Under the pieces are notes generated by a model. That model was not told the DNA's origin and searched no databases. It saw nothing but the letters and a program-made list of their open reading frames with translations. From Oscillospiraceae bacterium (GTDB lineage: Bacteria > Bacillota > Clostridia > Oscillospirales > Ruminococcaceae), in contig WRBI01000012.1 of NCBI GenBank assembly GCA_009784625.1, positions 1-54,005 of the forward strand: 54,005 bases of DNA, in the 5' to 3' direction. The position numbers and the translations under genes are program-made. Of the stretch, positions 20,107-28,481 are shown piece after piece. The stretch's first letter is position 1. Every line of letters begins with the position of its first letter.

Positions 20107-21187
20107 GCCTGATCAACCTCCTGAATCCCGCGATTAAAAAGAGCAAAAGCGGAGCGCCGGCCATGAAGTAGGCGCTGTAACCGCGCGTCAGGCTGAGGTA
20201 GCGCACAGTCAGGTCATGCAGGTTTGTGGGCAGCATAGCCACCCCGAATACAAGTGCGGCGCAGACCAGGGTCAGCGCTTTGGCTGCATTTATTCCGAAA
20301 GCGGTGGCCGCGCTTTTGCGCGCGATGTAAAGCCCGATTGACGCTTTGAGAGAGGATGCAAAGATCAAAAAGAAGAGTAGCCCGGATTCAAAGCGGTAGA
20401 AGAAGCGATTGTAGTAAATCGACTTGCCCATCTCCATAAACCCGCTGGTCATCTGACCGGTCAGCGGTGCGCTGAACATCATAATCAAGCACAGGTAAAA
20501 AATGACGCTGAAAATGCAAGATATACCCAAAGCAATTATACCAGAACGGCGCAATTTACTTGTGTCTTTAAAAGCGGGGGTGAGCAGGCCCAGAATGATA
20601 ACCCCTTCGACCATAGAAGCGGCGGAGACTGTGCTGGACTTGAGGCCATCTACGCCGTTGCCAAGAATGGGAAAGAGGTAGTCAATCCTATAGCGGTTGG
20701 CTCCCAGCATAAGGATGACCGCCAGTCCAAGCAGGACGATCAGCAGGAAAAATCCGGCACTCTTGACAATTGCTTTGCCGCCGAAGAGGTTCATGGCGAC
20801 TGCCGAGCCCAACAGCAGACCGGACACCATATACACAGGTGTCAGGCTCAGCCCATATGCCTTTAGGATTTCGGCGCATTCCCGCACCAGCAGGCCGGTG
20901 GAAAAGCAAAAGTAAGCGGCAAGCAAAGCGCCGTACAGAATACCGATCGGCCGGCCTGCAAGGCTGCGCGCGGCCAAAATGAGGTCTTTTCCACCCGTAT
21001 ATCTCACCAGTACTGTGAGGGCTAAAAAAACGCATAGTAACAGCAGGTGAGCGCTGAGTACAGCTATCCAGGCGGACTGTCCGCTCTGTTCGGTCAACAT
21101 GGCGGGGCCGGTGTAAAAAAGTACGGGCAGAGTGAGGAAGCAAACCACCGCAGCCCCGTCATATGGCCGCAAAGTCAGGTCATCCAT
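20096..21187 (-). CDS. gerB: Spore germination protein, GerB family permease
   Basis: B subunit of the germinant receptor, 363 residues with about ten membrane-spanning helices of the APC/amino acid permease type. It binds the nutrient germinant within the spore inner membrane in the family's known members. Overlaps the gerA-type gene by 8 bases and the gerC-type gene by 11 bases, so the three are translationally coupled. Confidence 0.92.
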   Translation of the reverse strand: MDDLTLRPYDGAAVVCFLTLPVLFYTGPAMLTEQSGQSAWIAVLSAHLLLLCVFLALTVLVRYTGGKDLILAARSLAGRPIGILYGALLAAYFCFSTGLLVRECAEILKAYGLSLTPVYMVSGLLLGSAVAMNLFGGKAIVKSAGFFLLIVLLGLAVILMLGANRYRIDYLFPILGNGVDGLKSSTVSAASMVEGVIILGLLTPAFKDTSKLRRSGIIALGISCIFSVIFYLCLIMMFSAPLTGQMTSGFMEMGKSIYYNRFFYRFESGLLFFLIFASSLKASIGLYIARKSAATAFGINAAKALTLVCAALVFGVAMLPTNLHDLTVRYLSLTRGYSAYFMAGAPLLLFLIAGFRRLIRHEK

Positions 21188-22646
21188 TCGCTTTCCCCCG
21201 TTTCCATTTTCTTGAGATAGGCGGTTGAGATGCCGGCCGGGTGGTGTTCAGCTCGGGCGGGCGGCTCTCAAAGTTCCAGACAGCCGGCCGCGGGAAGAAT
21301 GTGGCCTGCCCTGAAAAAATCGGGTTGACAAAGTCTTTGCCGAGCGAGGTGAGTGAGCTGAGATATCCGACCAGCAAAACGAGCGCGATCCCGATGCCAA
21401 AAAAGCCGAAGAAGCCCGCGCAGATCAGAAAAACCACCCGCAAAAGCCGGACAGCGAACGAACTCTGATACTGTGGGATGGCGAAGTTGCCCAGCGCTGT
21501 GAACGCGATGACCACCACACAACTGCGGCTGACCAACCCGGCCGAAACAGCGGACTCTCCCAAAATCAAGCCGCCTACGATTCCGATTGTGCTGCCCAGC
21601 GGGCCGGGGATTCGCTCGCCCGCCTCGCGGATCATCTCGAACGCGACCTCCATCAGCAGCAGTTCAAGCATGGCCGGATATGGAATACTAAGCCGGGATC
21701 GGGCAAGGGAGACAAGCAGCCCGGCCGGGATCATCTCAGGGTGAAAGGTGGTGGCGGCCAGGTATAGCGCAGGCAAGAGCAGGGCGGTGAAGACGGCGAA
21801 CGCGCGTATCACCCGGATGGTTGAGGCGTAAGGCGCGCGCAGCGCGCTCTCTTCACTGGTTTTCAGGATGGCGCTCAGGGTGACCGGCGCGATGATCACC
21901 CGCGGGCTGCCGTCCACGATAATGACTACCCGCCCCTGCATCAGCAGCGCGGCGGCGTTGTCCGGGCGCTCGGTGGTGACCATTGTCTGAAAAAGGGAGC
22001 GGTCGCAGTCCTCAATGAACTGCTCAATCATCCCGCCGCTCTGCACAAAGTCTGTCTCCACCCCGCCCAGTCGCCGCTTGACCTCTTCGACCAGCGACAT
22101 GTCCACAATGTCGGCCAGGTACATCACCCCGCAAGTCAGGTTGTTCACCCGGCCGACCTTGCACATCTCGGTGGTCAGTGCCGGGTGCTTGATAATCCGC
22201 CGGAGCAGGGTGGTGTTGGTGCGCAAATTTTCGTTGAACGCCTCCTGTGACCCGACGATCGAGCTCTCGACCTGGGGCTTGTCCACCCCGCGCATATCAA
22301 AGCCCTTTGTCTCGCAGATGTACGCGGTCGCTTCACCGTCAATACAGACCACGCTGTCCCCCTGCATGACGTTGCTCAGCGCCTGGACAAAGTCGGTCTG
22401 AGCAGTGATCGCGTTGATTTGCAGGATGTTCTCCAAGTTGTAACCGGCAGCGCTCATGTTGAGCAGCGGGCGAAGGATAAAATCGCTTATCTTCTCGCCG
22501 CTGGCCATCCCGTCTATAAAGACGATGAACGCGTCTTTTCCCGCAAAGCGAAAATTCCGGAAGACCACGTCTTTGTTGGTCGGAAAATTCAGGGATTGCT
22601 CGAAGGCTTCCCTGTTTTTGACAAGTTCGGTGTGAAATATATCCAT
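21180..22646 (-). CDS. gerA: Spore germination protein, GerA family
   Basis: A subunit of the germinant receptor, 488 residues: a large soluble N-terminal domain (DVVFRNFRF, IDGMASGEKISDFILRPL), then about five membrane helices in the C-terminal half (GLLVSLARSRLSIPYPAMLE, ESAVSAGLVSRSCVVVIAFT) and a basic tail. First gene of the operon; ATG follows GAGGATATT. A forespore SigG promoter is expected but the upstream boxes are not clear enough to call. Confidence 0.95.
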   Translation of the reverse strand: MDIFHTELVKNREAFEQSLNFPTNKDVVFRNFRFAGKDAFIVFIDGMASGEKISDFILRPLLNMSAAGYNLENILQINAITAQTDFVQALSNVMQGDSVVCIDGEATAYICETKGFDMRGVDKPQVESSIVGSQEAFNENLRTNTTLLRRIIKHPALTTEMCKVGRVNNLTCGVMYLADIVDMSLVEEVKRRLGGVETDFVQSGGMIEQFIEDCDRSLFQTMVTTERPDNAAALLMQGRVVIIVDGSPRVIIAPVTLSAILKTSEESALRAPYASTIRVIRAFAVFTALLLPALYLAATTFHPEMIPAGLLVSLARSRLSIPYPAMLELLLMEVAFEMIREAGERIPGPLGSTIGIVGGLILGESAVSAGLVSRSCVVVIAFTALGNFAIPQYQSSFAVRLLRVVFLICAGFFGFFGIGIALVLLVGYLSSLTSLGKDFVNPIFSGQATFFPRPAVWNFESRPPELNTTRPASQPPISRKWKRGKANG

Positions 22647-22742
22647 AATAATATCCTCGCAACGGCAAGTTTATCGCTATAATCTTATGGATAGTTTCTA
22701 TTTTCCAGCGAATATTATGTCAGGATGATAAAACCAGTACAA

Positions 22743-22778
22743 AACGCCAAAACCCGCCAACGTATAAACGTTAGCGGG
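22743..22778 (-). terminator. Terminator of the metallophosphoesterase gene
   Basis: Stem CCCGCTAACGT/ACGTTGGCGGG (one G-T pair on the minus strand, 22753-22763 with 22768-22778), 4-base loop, then TTTTGGCGTTTTG on the minus strand. Confidence 0.7.
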
Positions 22779-22796
22779 GCTGTTGCGCACGTGCAG

Positions 22797-23639
22797 TTAC
22801 GATTCGTGCAAAGTCAAAAAGACTACCTGTGGGCGGCTGAACATCCGAAAGAGGTGGCGGCCAATCCCACGGCTGACAAAGACGTCGGTGTCGGCCGCCG
22901 AGTTGGCGAAGCCCGCGCGAAAGCGCTGCCCATGCCGGCTGACCAGCGGGAGCGCGGGTGCCCAAAGCCCCAGCAGAGTGACCTCGCCGCCGTGGGTGTG
23001 TCCGGCCACGGTCAGGTGTACTTGCTCAAAACCGGGTTGCATGGTTACATCGGGGTTGTGTGTGAGCACTAGGATAAAGTCGTCGTCCAAGGCACCCTCC
23101 AAAGCGGCTGAAAGATCGGGCTGCCCGGTACGGTAGTCGCTTAGCCCAGCCAAAAATAGCCCCTCTACAATCTGCGTGCCGTTGTTTTCGAGCAGGGTCA
23201 TCCCGCGGGCAGACATGGCGGCTGAAAGGGTGCGCGGATCGTCATGATTGCCGTAAACGCCGAAAATCCCGCCCCTTGTGCTGATGGTCTTGATCACATC
23301 CAGCGCGCGGTCGATCTGTGCCATATCAAAGTCGCCGCCCAACAGGAGCAGGTCGACCTCCCGTTTGTTTACCCGATCCGCGATCTCTTCGAGCACCGAC
23401 GTGGGCGTCTGGTGAATATCGGTCAAAAAAGCGATGGTGTAGCCGTCCAGCTCACTTGGAAGATGTATGGAAACGTAGTCAATTTCGGTGTAAGCGATTA
23501 CCCGGTCAAAAGTGAGCGCCGAGATCACCTGCGCGAGAAAGACAATCAAAAAAACAACGGCCACTGTGCTGAGGACTGGCCGCTCAATTACTTTTGGCAG
23601 CAGATCATCTTTGAAAAAGTTGAGCACAACATTCGCCAT
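22797..23639 (-). CDS. Membrane-anchored metallophosphoesterase
   Basis: 280 residues of the YkuE/YaeI type calcineurin-like phosphoesterases. One N-terminal membrane helix at about 21-43, then the two-metal site: TDIH (D74, H76), GGDF (D103), GNHD (N131, H132), THNPD (H194) and AGHTHGG (H214, H216). All ligands are present, so an active enzyme is likely, cleaving a phosphoester at the membrane face; family members act on lipid-linked substrates. Followed by the acetyltransferase gene upstream on the same strand at an 8-base gap. Confidence 0.88.
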   Translation of the reverse strand: MANVVLNFFKDDLLPKVIERPVLSTVAVVFLIVFLAQVISALTFDRVIAYTEIDYVSIHLPSELDGYTIAFLTDIHQTPTSVLEEIADRVNKREVDLLLLGGDFDMAQIDRALDVIKTISTRGGIFGVYGNHDDPRTLSAAMSARGMTLLENNGTQIVEGLFLAGLSDYRTGQPDLSAALEGALDDDFILVLTHNPDVTMQPGFEQVHLTVAGHTHGGEVTLLGLWAPALPLVSRHGQRFRAGFANSAADTDVFVSRGIGRHLFRMFSRPQVVFLTLHES

Positions 23640-23647
23640 AAAACCAC

Positions 23648-24058
23648 CTAAAACCGCTTGGACATGCCGCTGCCGTGGTGATCATCCGGGCGGCACGCGA
23701 AGCCAAACTGGGAATAGAACGCCTCTTTGCCTTTAATCGAAAGCAGGCTGGCAATCGCGCCGGGTACGGCGTTTGTGTCCAGGTAGGTCATAATCCGCTC
23801 CATAATCCGCGAACCGACCCCTTCTCCCTGCCGGTCGGGGCAGACCATAATATTTCCGACATAAAAGGTGATGCAGCCGTCGCCCAGCACCCGGCCCATC
23901 CCGATCAGCCGCTCGTCCGCAAAAGCGCAGACGCAGTAAGGGGTGACTGCCAGGCTGCGCGCGGCCGCTTCAAGCGGAAAAGTCGCCCAGCCCACGCTTT
24001 TGCGCAGGGACATCCACTGTTCAGCGGTTGGGACTCTATCTTCAATGGTGTATTGCAT
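23648..24058 (-). CDS. GNAT-family N-acetyltransferase
   Basis: 136 residues with the GNAT core: a beta-4 strand ending FYVGNIMV, then the acetyl-CoA pyrophosphate loop RQGEGVGSRIMERIM, and the FYSQFGF motif near the end. Substrate unknown. The first 154 bases overlap, in another frame, the 3' part of the XRE gene upstream; the start codon is preceded only by a distant CGGAG. Which of the two reading frames evolved last is discussed under findings. Confidence 0.85.
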   Translation of the reverse strand: MQYTIEDRVPTAEQWMSLRKSVGWATFPLEAAARSLAVTPYCVCAFADERLIGMGRVLGDGCITFYVGNIMVCPDRQGEGVGSRIMERIMTYLDTNAVPGAIASLLSIKGKEAFYSQFGFACRPDDHHGSGMSKRF

Positions 24059-24294
24059 GTTTGGGTCTCGTCTCCGTTAGTTTTTTCTTGGTTTTGGTCG
24101 GTAAGGCCAAGCAGATAATCAGCGCTGGTGTCAAGTGCGATAGCAATCCGCTTGCATTGCTCGACCGTGTAATATCGCCTGCCGGCCTCTAGTTTTGAGT
24201 AGTCGCTCTGGTCGATGCCGGTCAGCATTTGCATCTTGACTTGCGTATAGCCTTTTTCGGTGGGCAATTTTTTCAGCCTAGTCATCGCGCTCAT
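23905..24294 (-). CDS. XRE-family regulator with a long out-of-frame tail
   Basis: 129 residues; only 1-66 look like a Cro/CI helix-turn-helix protein (YTQVKMQMLTGIDQSDYSKL then LDTSADYLLGLTDQ). From about residue 78 the sequence is Cys/Pro/Arg-rich and overlaps the acetyltransferase gene in another frame, so the tail is probably a recent extension after loss of an earlier stop codon. Its start overlaps the stop of the second XRE gene by 4 bases (ATGA). Confidence 0.7.
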   Translation of the reverse strand: MSAMTRLKKLPTEKGYTQVKMQMLTGIDQSDYSKLEAGRRYYTVEQCKRIAIALDTSADYLLGLTDQNQEKTNGDETQTCNTPLKIESQPLNSGCPCAKAWAGRLFRLKRPRAAWQSPLTASALLRTSG

Positions 24295-24503
24295 CTGGGA
24301 TAAGGTTTGCGCTGAGCGGTTCGGCCCATCAGGTAGTCAAGGCTTGTGTCAAAGTAATCGGCCAGAATCGTCAAGGTTTCAACAGTCGGCAAACGCTCGC
24401 CTTTTTCATATTTTGAGAGCAGAGACTGGTCAATTCCAGTCCGCATTTGCAAGCTCAGCTGGGTCATTTTGCTATCCAAGCGCAGTTTTTTTAAGTTTTT
24501 CAC
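24291..24503 (-). CDS. XRE-family transcriptional regulator
   Basis: 70 residues, almost entirely a helix-turn-helix domain (MTQLSLQMRTGIDQSLLSKY, TLTILADYFDTSLDYLMGRT). It begins with a GTG at 24503 after AGGGTGATT. Clearly paralogous to the next gene: both share GIDQS(L/D) and the (S/A)DYL(M/L)G ending, so a tandem duplication is likely. First gene of the minus-strand unit, facing the small gene at 24586. Confidence 0.82.
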   Translation of the reverse strand: MKNLKKLRLDSKMTQLSLQMRTGIDQSLLSKYEKGERLPTVETLTILADYFDTSLDYLMGRTAQRKPYPR

Positions 24504-24523
24504 ACAATCACCCTATCAAATTA

Positions 24524-24567
24524 TGACAGGTTGACATATTGACGTTCAAGACGATTTGTCCTATACT
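24524..24567 (+). promoter_or_regulatory. Promoter with three 8-bp-phased TGAC motifs
   Basis: Plus-strand promoter TTGACG (24539-24544), 17-base spacer, TATACT (24562-24567). TGAC(A/G) recurs at 24524, 24532 and 24540, exactly 8 bases apart, covering the -35 box. On the other strand TTGAAC, an 18-base spacer and CATAAT form a weaker overlapping promoter for the XRE genes. The repeats are good candidates for an XRE operator. Confidence 0.6.
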
Positions 24568-24585
24568 GGTATCCGAGGTGATAAA

Positions 24586-24798
24586 ATGCCCAGCTATAAG
24601 AAAATGTATTTCGAACTATTTAACGCGATGACCGATGCTATACTTGCCCTGCAAAAAGCGCAGCAGGCTGGGGAAGAGGCCTATATTAATGACGACAGGC
24701 AAGCGCTGCGATGTGCCCGCCCAGAAACCGCACCTAGCGGTGGTGAAAGCGAGGCTACCCCAACAACTCCGCCAACCGCCCGCGCACCTCGGCGATAA
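24586..24798 (+). CDS. Small conserved hypothetical protein
   Basis: 70 residues beginning MPSYKKMYFELFNAMTDAIL, ATG preceded by GAGGTGATAA. From memory, a short protein with the YKKMYFELFNAMTDAI...LQ.AQQ..EE.YI pattern recurs in gut Clostridia, without known function. The first 35 residues look conserved; the rest is Pro/Thr/Ala-rich and overlaps the 3' end of the isocitrate dehydrogenase gene on the other strand, so the C-terminal half may be a recent read-through. It has its own promoter facing the XRE genes. Confidence 0.65.
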   Translation: MPSYKKMYFELFNAMTDAILALQKAQQAGEEAYINDDRQALRCARPETAPSGGESEATPTTPPTARAPRR

Positions 24799-25969
24799 AA
24801 GCCTTTGAGCTGACCGACTTGGCCTGGAACCCCGGCTCGACCAGACCAACCAGATCGCCGGTCATAACCCCTGCGTTGATCGCATCCAAAGACGCCTGCT
24901 CAAGCGCATCGCCGTACTTAACAAGACCGGTTATCCCGTCCAATTCCCCCCGTTTGCGCAGACCGCCGCTCCACGCAAAGATGGTGGCGATCGGATTGGT
25001 AGAGGTATCCTGTCCTTCCAGATACTTGTAATAGTGTCGGGTGACCGTACCGTGAGCGGCCTCGTACTCGAACTTTCCGTCCGGCGAGACCAGCACCGAA
25101 GTCATCATAGCCAGCGAACCGAACGCGGTCGAGACCATGTCACTCATCACATCGCCGTCATAGTTTTTGCAGGCCCAGACATACCCGCCCTTTGAGCGGA
25201 TCACCCGCGCGACCGCGTCGTCGATTAGGGTGTAGAAGTATTCCAGCCCCAACCGCGCGAACTCGGCCTTATATTCGTTATGCACTTCGTCGAAAAGCTC
25301 TTTGAAATAGCCATCATACACTTTTGAGATGGTGTCTTTGGTCGAGAACCACAAGTCTTGTTTGGTCGCGATACAATATTTAAAGCAGGCATGTGCGAAC
25401 GACCGGATGGATGATTCAGTGTTGTATACCCCCTGCCATACTGCCGCTCCGTCCACTTTTTGCACCAGTACGCTCTGTTTATTGCCGCTTTCTCCCTTAA
25501 AAGTCAGGGCCACCTCACCTGGTTCATCGGTTTGGATTTCCACCCCGCGGTAGATGTCGCCGTAAGCGTGGCGCGCGATGGTGATCGGTTTTTCCCACGT
25601 TTTGATCACTGGCTTTACACAGTCGACCAAGATGGGCGCGCGAAAGACTGTGCCGTCTAAAATCGAGCGGATGGTGCCGTTCGGGCTCTTCCACATCTCG
25701 GTTAGCTGGGGGTATTCCTCCATCCGCTGTTTATTTGGGGTGATGGTTGCGCACTTGACTGCCACACCATATTTCTTATTGGCATTGGCTGCGTCGATGG
25801 TCACCTGATCCTTGGTTTCGTTTCGGTGCAAAAGCCCCAAGTCGTAGTATTCGGCCTTGAGGTCGACAAAAGGCAGCACCAGCTCATCCTTGATCATCTG
25901 CCAGAGTATGCGGGTCATCTCGTCCCCGTCCATCTCAACAATCGGGGTGGTCATCTTGATTTTTTCCAT
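24755..25969 (-). CDS. icd: NADP-dependent isocitrate dehydrogenase
   Basis: Oxidatively decarboxylates isocitrate to 2-oxoglutarate. 404 residues of the type usual in eukaryotes and some bacteria (homodimeric NADP-IDH), not the E. coli type: N-terminal PIVEMDGDEMTRI, substrate loop KSPNGTIRSILDGTVFR, the catalytic Lys/Asp segment YVWACKNYDGDVMSD and the NADP-binding EAAHGTVTRHYYKY. Starts 3 bases after the aconitase-family gene, so the two are one operon supplying 2-oxoglutarate, probably for glutamate synthesis. The ATG lies after AAGGAGT. Confidence 0.95.
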   Translation of the reverse strand: MEKIKMTTPIVEMDGDEMTRILWQMIKDELVLPFVDLKAEYYDLGLLHRNETKDQVTIDAANANKKYGVAVKCATITPNKQRMEEYPQLTEMWKSPNGTIRSILDGTVFRAPILVDCVKPVIKTWEKPITIARHAYGDIYRGVEIQTDEPGEVALTFKGESGNKQSVLVQKVDGAAVWQGVYNTESSIRSFAHACFKYCIATKQDLWFSTKDTISKVYDGYFKELFDEVHNEYKAEFARLGLEYFYTLIDDAVARVIRSKGGYVWACKNYDGDVMSDMVSTAFGSLAMMTSVLVSPDGKFEYEAAHGTVTRHYYKYLEGQDTSTNPIATIFAWSGGLRKRGELDGITGLVKYGDALEQASLDAINAGVMTGDLVGLVEPGFQAKSVSSKAFIAEVRGRLAELLG

Positions 25970-25972
25970 GTT

Positions 25973-28213
25973 TTACTCCTTATGCCCGGCGGCGTAGTAG
26001 TTCATCAGGCACCCTTCCAATAGGATTTGCTTCTCGTTATCGGTGAGTCCCGTACAACTCAGTGTGATCTCGCTGACTTGATTGTCAGAAGTGATTACTT
26101 TAGCAGGCAATTCACTCGCTCCGTCCGCTATTGCTTTTCGCAAGCCGGAAACATAAACCCAGTCGCCCTCGTCATAGTCAAAGCCTGGCTTAACCGTGAA
26201 CGGGACAATCCCCCAGTTGATGCAGTTTGAGCGATAGCGCTTGGTCGCGTATTCGTAGCAGATATTTGCAAGCCCCCCCAGCACTTTCTGACAGGAGGCC
26301 GCCTGCTCGCGGGCCGAACCGTCGCCCGGCTTTCTGGCGAAGATGCAGGAGCCGACCGAAGTCCTGTGGATATTCCCGCCCACCAGCGCAAGGATGTCAA
26401 CAACCTGGGGTGAAGGCCTGCCCTGTCGCAGATCTTCGGCAATTGCCAGCACATCTTTTGATTTGGCCACATAATCCGGGCATCGACGGGAAAGTGTGAA
26501 CTCGCTGAGTTTGAGCGGGTTTGAGCGGTAAGACGAAGTCTCGCCGGACGGGATCAGCTCATCGGTGGTGGTCACAGGATCATGAATAACTGCGGTAAGA
26601 TTGATTAGCAAATCGTCTTTAAGTGCCGGAAAACGCGGCCAGTCCTTGATATTTGGCCCCAGTCGAAGCTGCACATCCGGTTGCGGGCTGCCAAAGCCCT
26701 GGTAACAGCGCTTTTCGTAGATTGAGCCGTCAAAGTGGTAAGTCAGATCCGGCTCGGCATAGTCAACTTCGGTGGCGGCGGTGAGAATCCCGCCGTTTGC
26801 GGCGGTGGCCGCGATTGAGCGGGCGTCCATCAGCGCAATTGCGGTCATCTGCCCGTCCCCCGGCTTTGAGCCGTCCCGGTTGGGAAAGTTTCGGGTAGCA
26901 TGGCGGATGGAGAGCGTGTTGTGGGCCGGTGTGTCCCCCGCGCCAAAGCAGGGTCCGCAAAACGCGGGTTTGATCAGACTGCCGGCCTCCATTAAATCGG
27001 CGGCCGCACCGCTCTTGGTTAGGGCCAGTGATATCGGGGCAGACGACGGATAAACGCTCAAATCAAAGTAATCGTTGCCGATTTCGCCGGTCTTGAGTAT
27101 CTCGGCGGCGATCATCAAATTCTCGTACATCCCGCCTGCGCAACCGACGATCACGCCCTGTTCACACTGAACTTTACCGCCTTGAATACAGCTTTGCAGA
27201 TCAAGCTTGACCTCATCCAGCTGGCGGTTGCAGGTCTCTTCCACCTGCGCGAAAACCCCGGCCGGGTCGGCCTGTACCGCAGAAATCGGGTAGGCGGACG
27301 ACGGGTGGAAGGGCAGGGCGATCATACATTCGACCGCGCTCAGGTCAATGGTCACCAGGCTGTCGTAGTAGCAGCCCTGGGCGGGGGCCAGCTTTTTGTA
27401 GCACTCCGGCCGGCCGATGTTTTTGTAGTAGCCGGCGATGATTTCGTCCGTCTCCCAAATGGAGGACAGGCAGGTGGTTTCGGTGGTCATTACGTCGATG
27501 CCAATCCGGTAGTCGGCGGACATGTTTGCAAGTCCGGGGCCTGTAAATTCGAGGATTTTGTTCTTGAGCGAACCGTCCGCGAAAGTGGCCGAAATCAGCG
27601 CGAGCGCCACATCCATCGGGCCGACGCCCTTTCGCGGCCTGCCGTCCAGATAAACCAGCACCACTTCGGGGGCGGGCAGATCGTAAGTGTTTTTCAGCAG
27701 CTGCTTGACCAGCTCACCGCCGCCCTCGCCGATCCCCATACATCCGTAACTGCCGTAGCGGGTGTGGCTGTCCGAGCCGAGAATCATCCCGCCGCAAAAG
27801 GCCAGCCGCTCGCGTGCGTACTGGTGGATAACCGCTTGATTGGGCGGGACAAAGATGCCGCCGTACTTTTTTGCGGCCGAAAGCCCGAAAGCGTGGTCAT
27901 CCTCGTTGATTGTGCCGCCCACCGCGCACAGGCTGTTGTGACAGCAGGTCAGCGCGTAGGGGACAGGGAATTCGGTCAGCCCCGAGGCGCGCGCCGTCTG
28001 GATGATCCCGACATAAGTGATGTCGTGGGAAATCAGTGCGTCAAAGGTCAGCCGCAGCTGCCCGGGCTCGCGGCTTTTGTTGTGTGCCTGCAAAATCTGA
28101 TAAGCGATGGTTCCTTGCCGCGCCGCCTCAGGCGGAGCCGCACCAACCGCTTCTTTGACAGGCACAGGTTTGCCGTCAATTAAGTAATGTCCGCTTTTTA
28201 CCAGTTTGACCAT
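25973..28213 (-). CDS. Aconitase-family hydratase (aconitate hydratase)
   Basis: 746 residues of the aconitase superfamily. The three Fe-S cysteines are visible (C358 in VGCAGG; C419 and C422 in FCGPCFGAG), with the ligand-region GSDSHTRYG at 146-154 and the Arg-rich RNFPNRDGSKPG block that binds the substrate carboxylate. It has the short linker and domain 4 (GVIGGNIHRTS-like region ending in the YRSNCINWGIVPF segment). It belongs to a hydratase subgroup often found beside isocitrate dehydrogenase in Clostridia, so citrate to isocitrate is the likely reaction. The ATG follows CGGAGGCG. Confidence 0.9.
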   Translation of the reverse strand: MVKLVKSGHYLIDGKPVPVKEAVGAAPPEAARQGTIAYQILQAHNKSREPGQLRLTFDALISHDITYVGIIQTARASGLTEFPVPYALTCCHNSLCAVGGTINEDDHAFGLSAAKKYGGIFVPPNQAVIHQYARERLAFCGGMILGSDSHTRYGSYGCMGIGEGGGELVKQLLKNTYDLPAPEVVLVYLDGRPRKGVGPMDVALALISATFADGSLKNKILEFTGPGLANMSADYRIGIDVMTTETTCLSSIWETDEIIAGYYKNIGRPECYKKLAPAQGCYYDSLVTIDLSAVECMIALPFHPSSAYPISAVQADPAGVFAQVEETCNRQLDEVKLDLQSCIQGGKVQCEQGVIVGCAGGMYENLMIAAEILKTGEIGNDYFDLSVYPSSAPISLALTKSGAAADLMEAGSLIKPAFCGPCFGAGDTPAHNTLSIRHATRNFPNRDGSKPGDGQMTAIALMDARSIAATAANGGILTAATEVDYAEPDLTYHFDGSIYEKRCYQGFGSPQPDVQLRLGPNIKDWPRFPALKDDLLINLTAVIHDPVTTTDELIPSGETSSYRSNPLKLSEFTLSRRCPDYVAKSKDVLAIAEDLRQGRPSPQVVDILALVGGNIHRTSVGSCIFARKPGDGSAREQAASCQKVLGGLANICYEYATKRYRSNCINWGIVPFTVKPGFDYDEGDWVYVSGLRKAIADGASELPAKVITSDNQVSEITLSCTGLTDNEKQILLEGCLMNYYAAGHKE

Positions 28214-28236
28214 GAAAATCGCCTCCGGTTGTGTTC

Positions 28237-28267
28237 AGTAAAAAAGGCAATCCGCGCGATTGCCTTT
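28237..28267 (-). terminator. Leader terminator (attenuator) before the hydratase gene
   Basis: Perfect 10-bp stem AAAGGCAATC/GATTGCCTTT with a 5-base loop, then TTTTTT on the minus strand, ending only about 25 bases before the start codon and downstream of the only good promoter. It must be passed by polymerase to express the operon, which suggests transcription attenuation. Confidence 0.75.
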
Positions 28268-28330
28268 GGCGTGTGAGCGCGATAAATTTGTATAATCATA
28301 CATAAAGTGAATTGCGCAGAATTACGTATC

Positions 28331-28366
28331 TACAGCCGGTTACAGCCATATAACACGGGATAACAC
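28331..28366 (-). promoter_or_regulatory. Two pairs of 10-bp-spaced direct repeats in the leader
   Basis: TACAGCC occurs at 28331 and 28341 and TAACAC at 28351 and 28361 (plus strand). Each pair is spaced by one helical turn, and all lie 22-57 bases after the predicted transcription start. This looks like a protein-binding array; the binding factor is unknown. Confidence 0.5.
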
Positions 28367-28394
28367 ACCTGTATAAGTTGTAAGTTTCTGTGAC

Positions 28395-28423
28395 ATTATA
28401 ACATGTATCGGGCAAAATATCAA
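28395..28423 (-). promoter_or_regulatory. SigA-type promoter of the hydratase-icd operon
   Basis: Minus strand TTGATA (28418-28423), 17-base spacer, TATAAT (28395-28400). Transcription would start near 28388, giving a leader of about 175 bases. The 28214-28481 gap otherwise holds only the leader elements and the thiolase terminator. Confidence 0.75.
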
Positions 28424-28429
28424 TGGGCA

Positions 28430-28465
28430 AAACACAAAGACCCCGGATCACTGACTCCGGGGCCT
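28430..28465 (-). terminator. Terminator of the thiolase operon
   Basis: Stem CCCCGGA/TCCGGGG (28441-28447 with 28456-28462), 8-base loop, followed on the minus strand by TCTTTGTGTTTTG. Confidence 0.75.
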
Positions 28466-28481
28466 TGAATCGTATTAGGCT

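Noticed and set aside
27182-28183. 333-codon plus-strand frame opposite the aconitase-family gene
   Set aside because: Antisense shadow produced by GC-rich third positions; no domain recognised.
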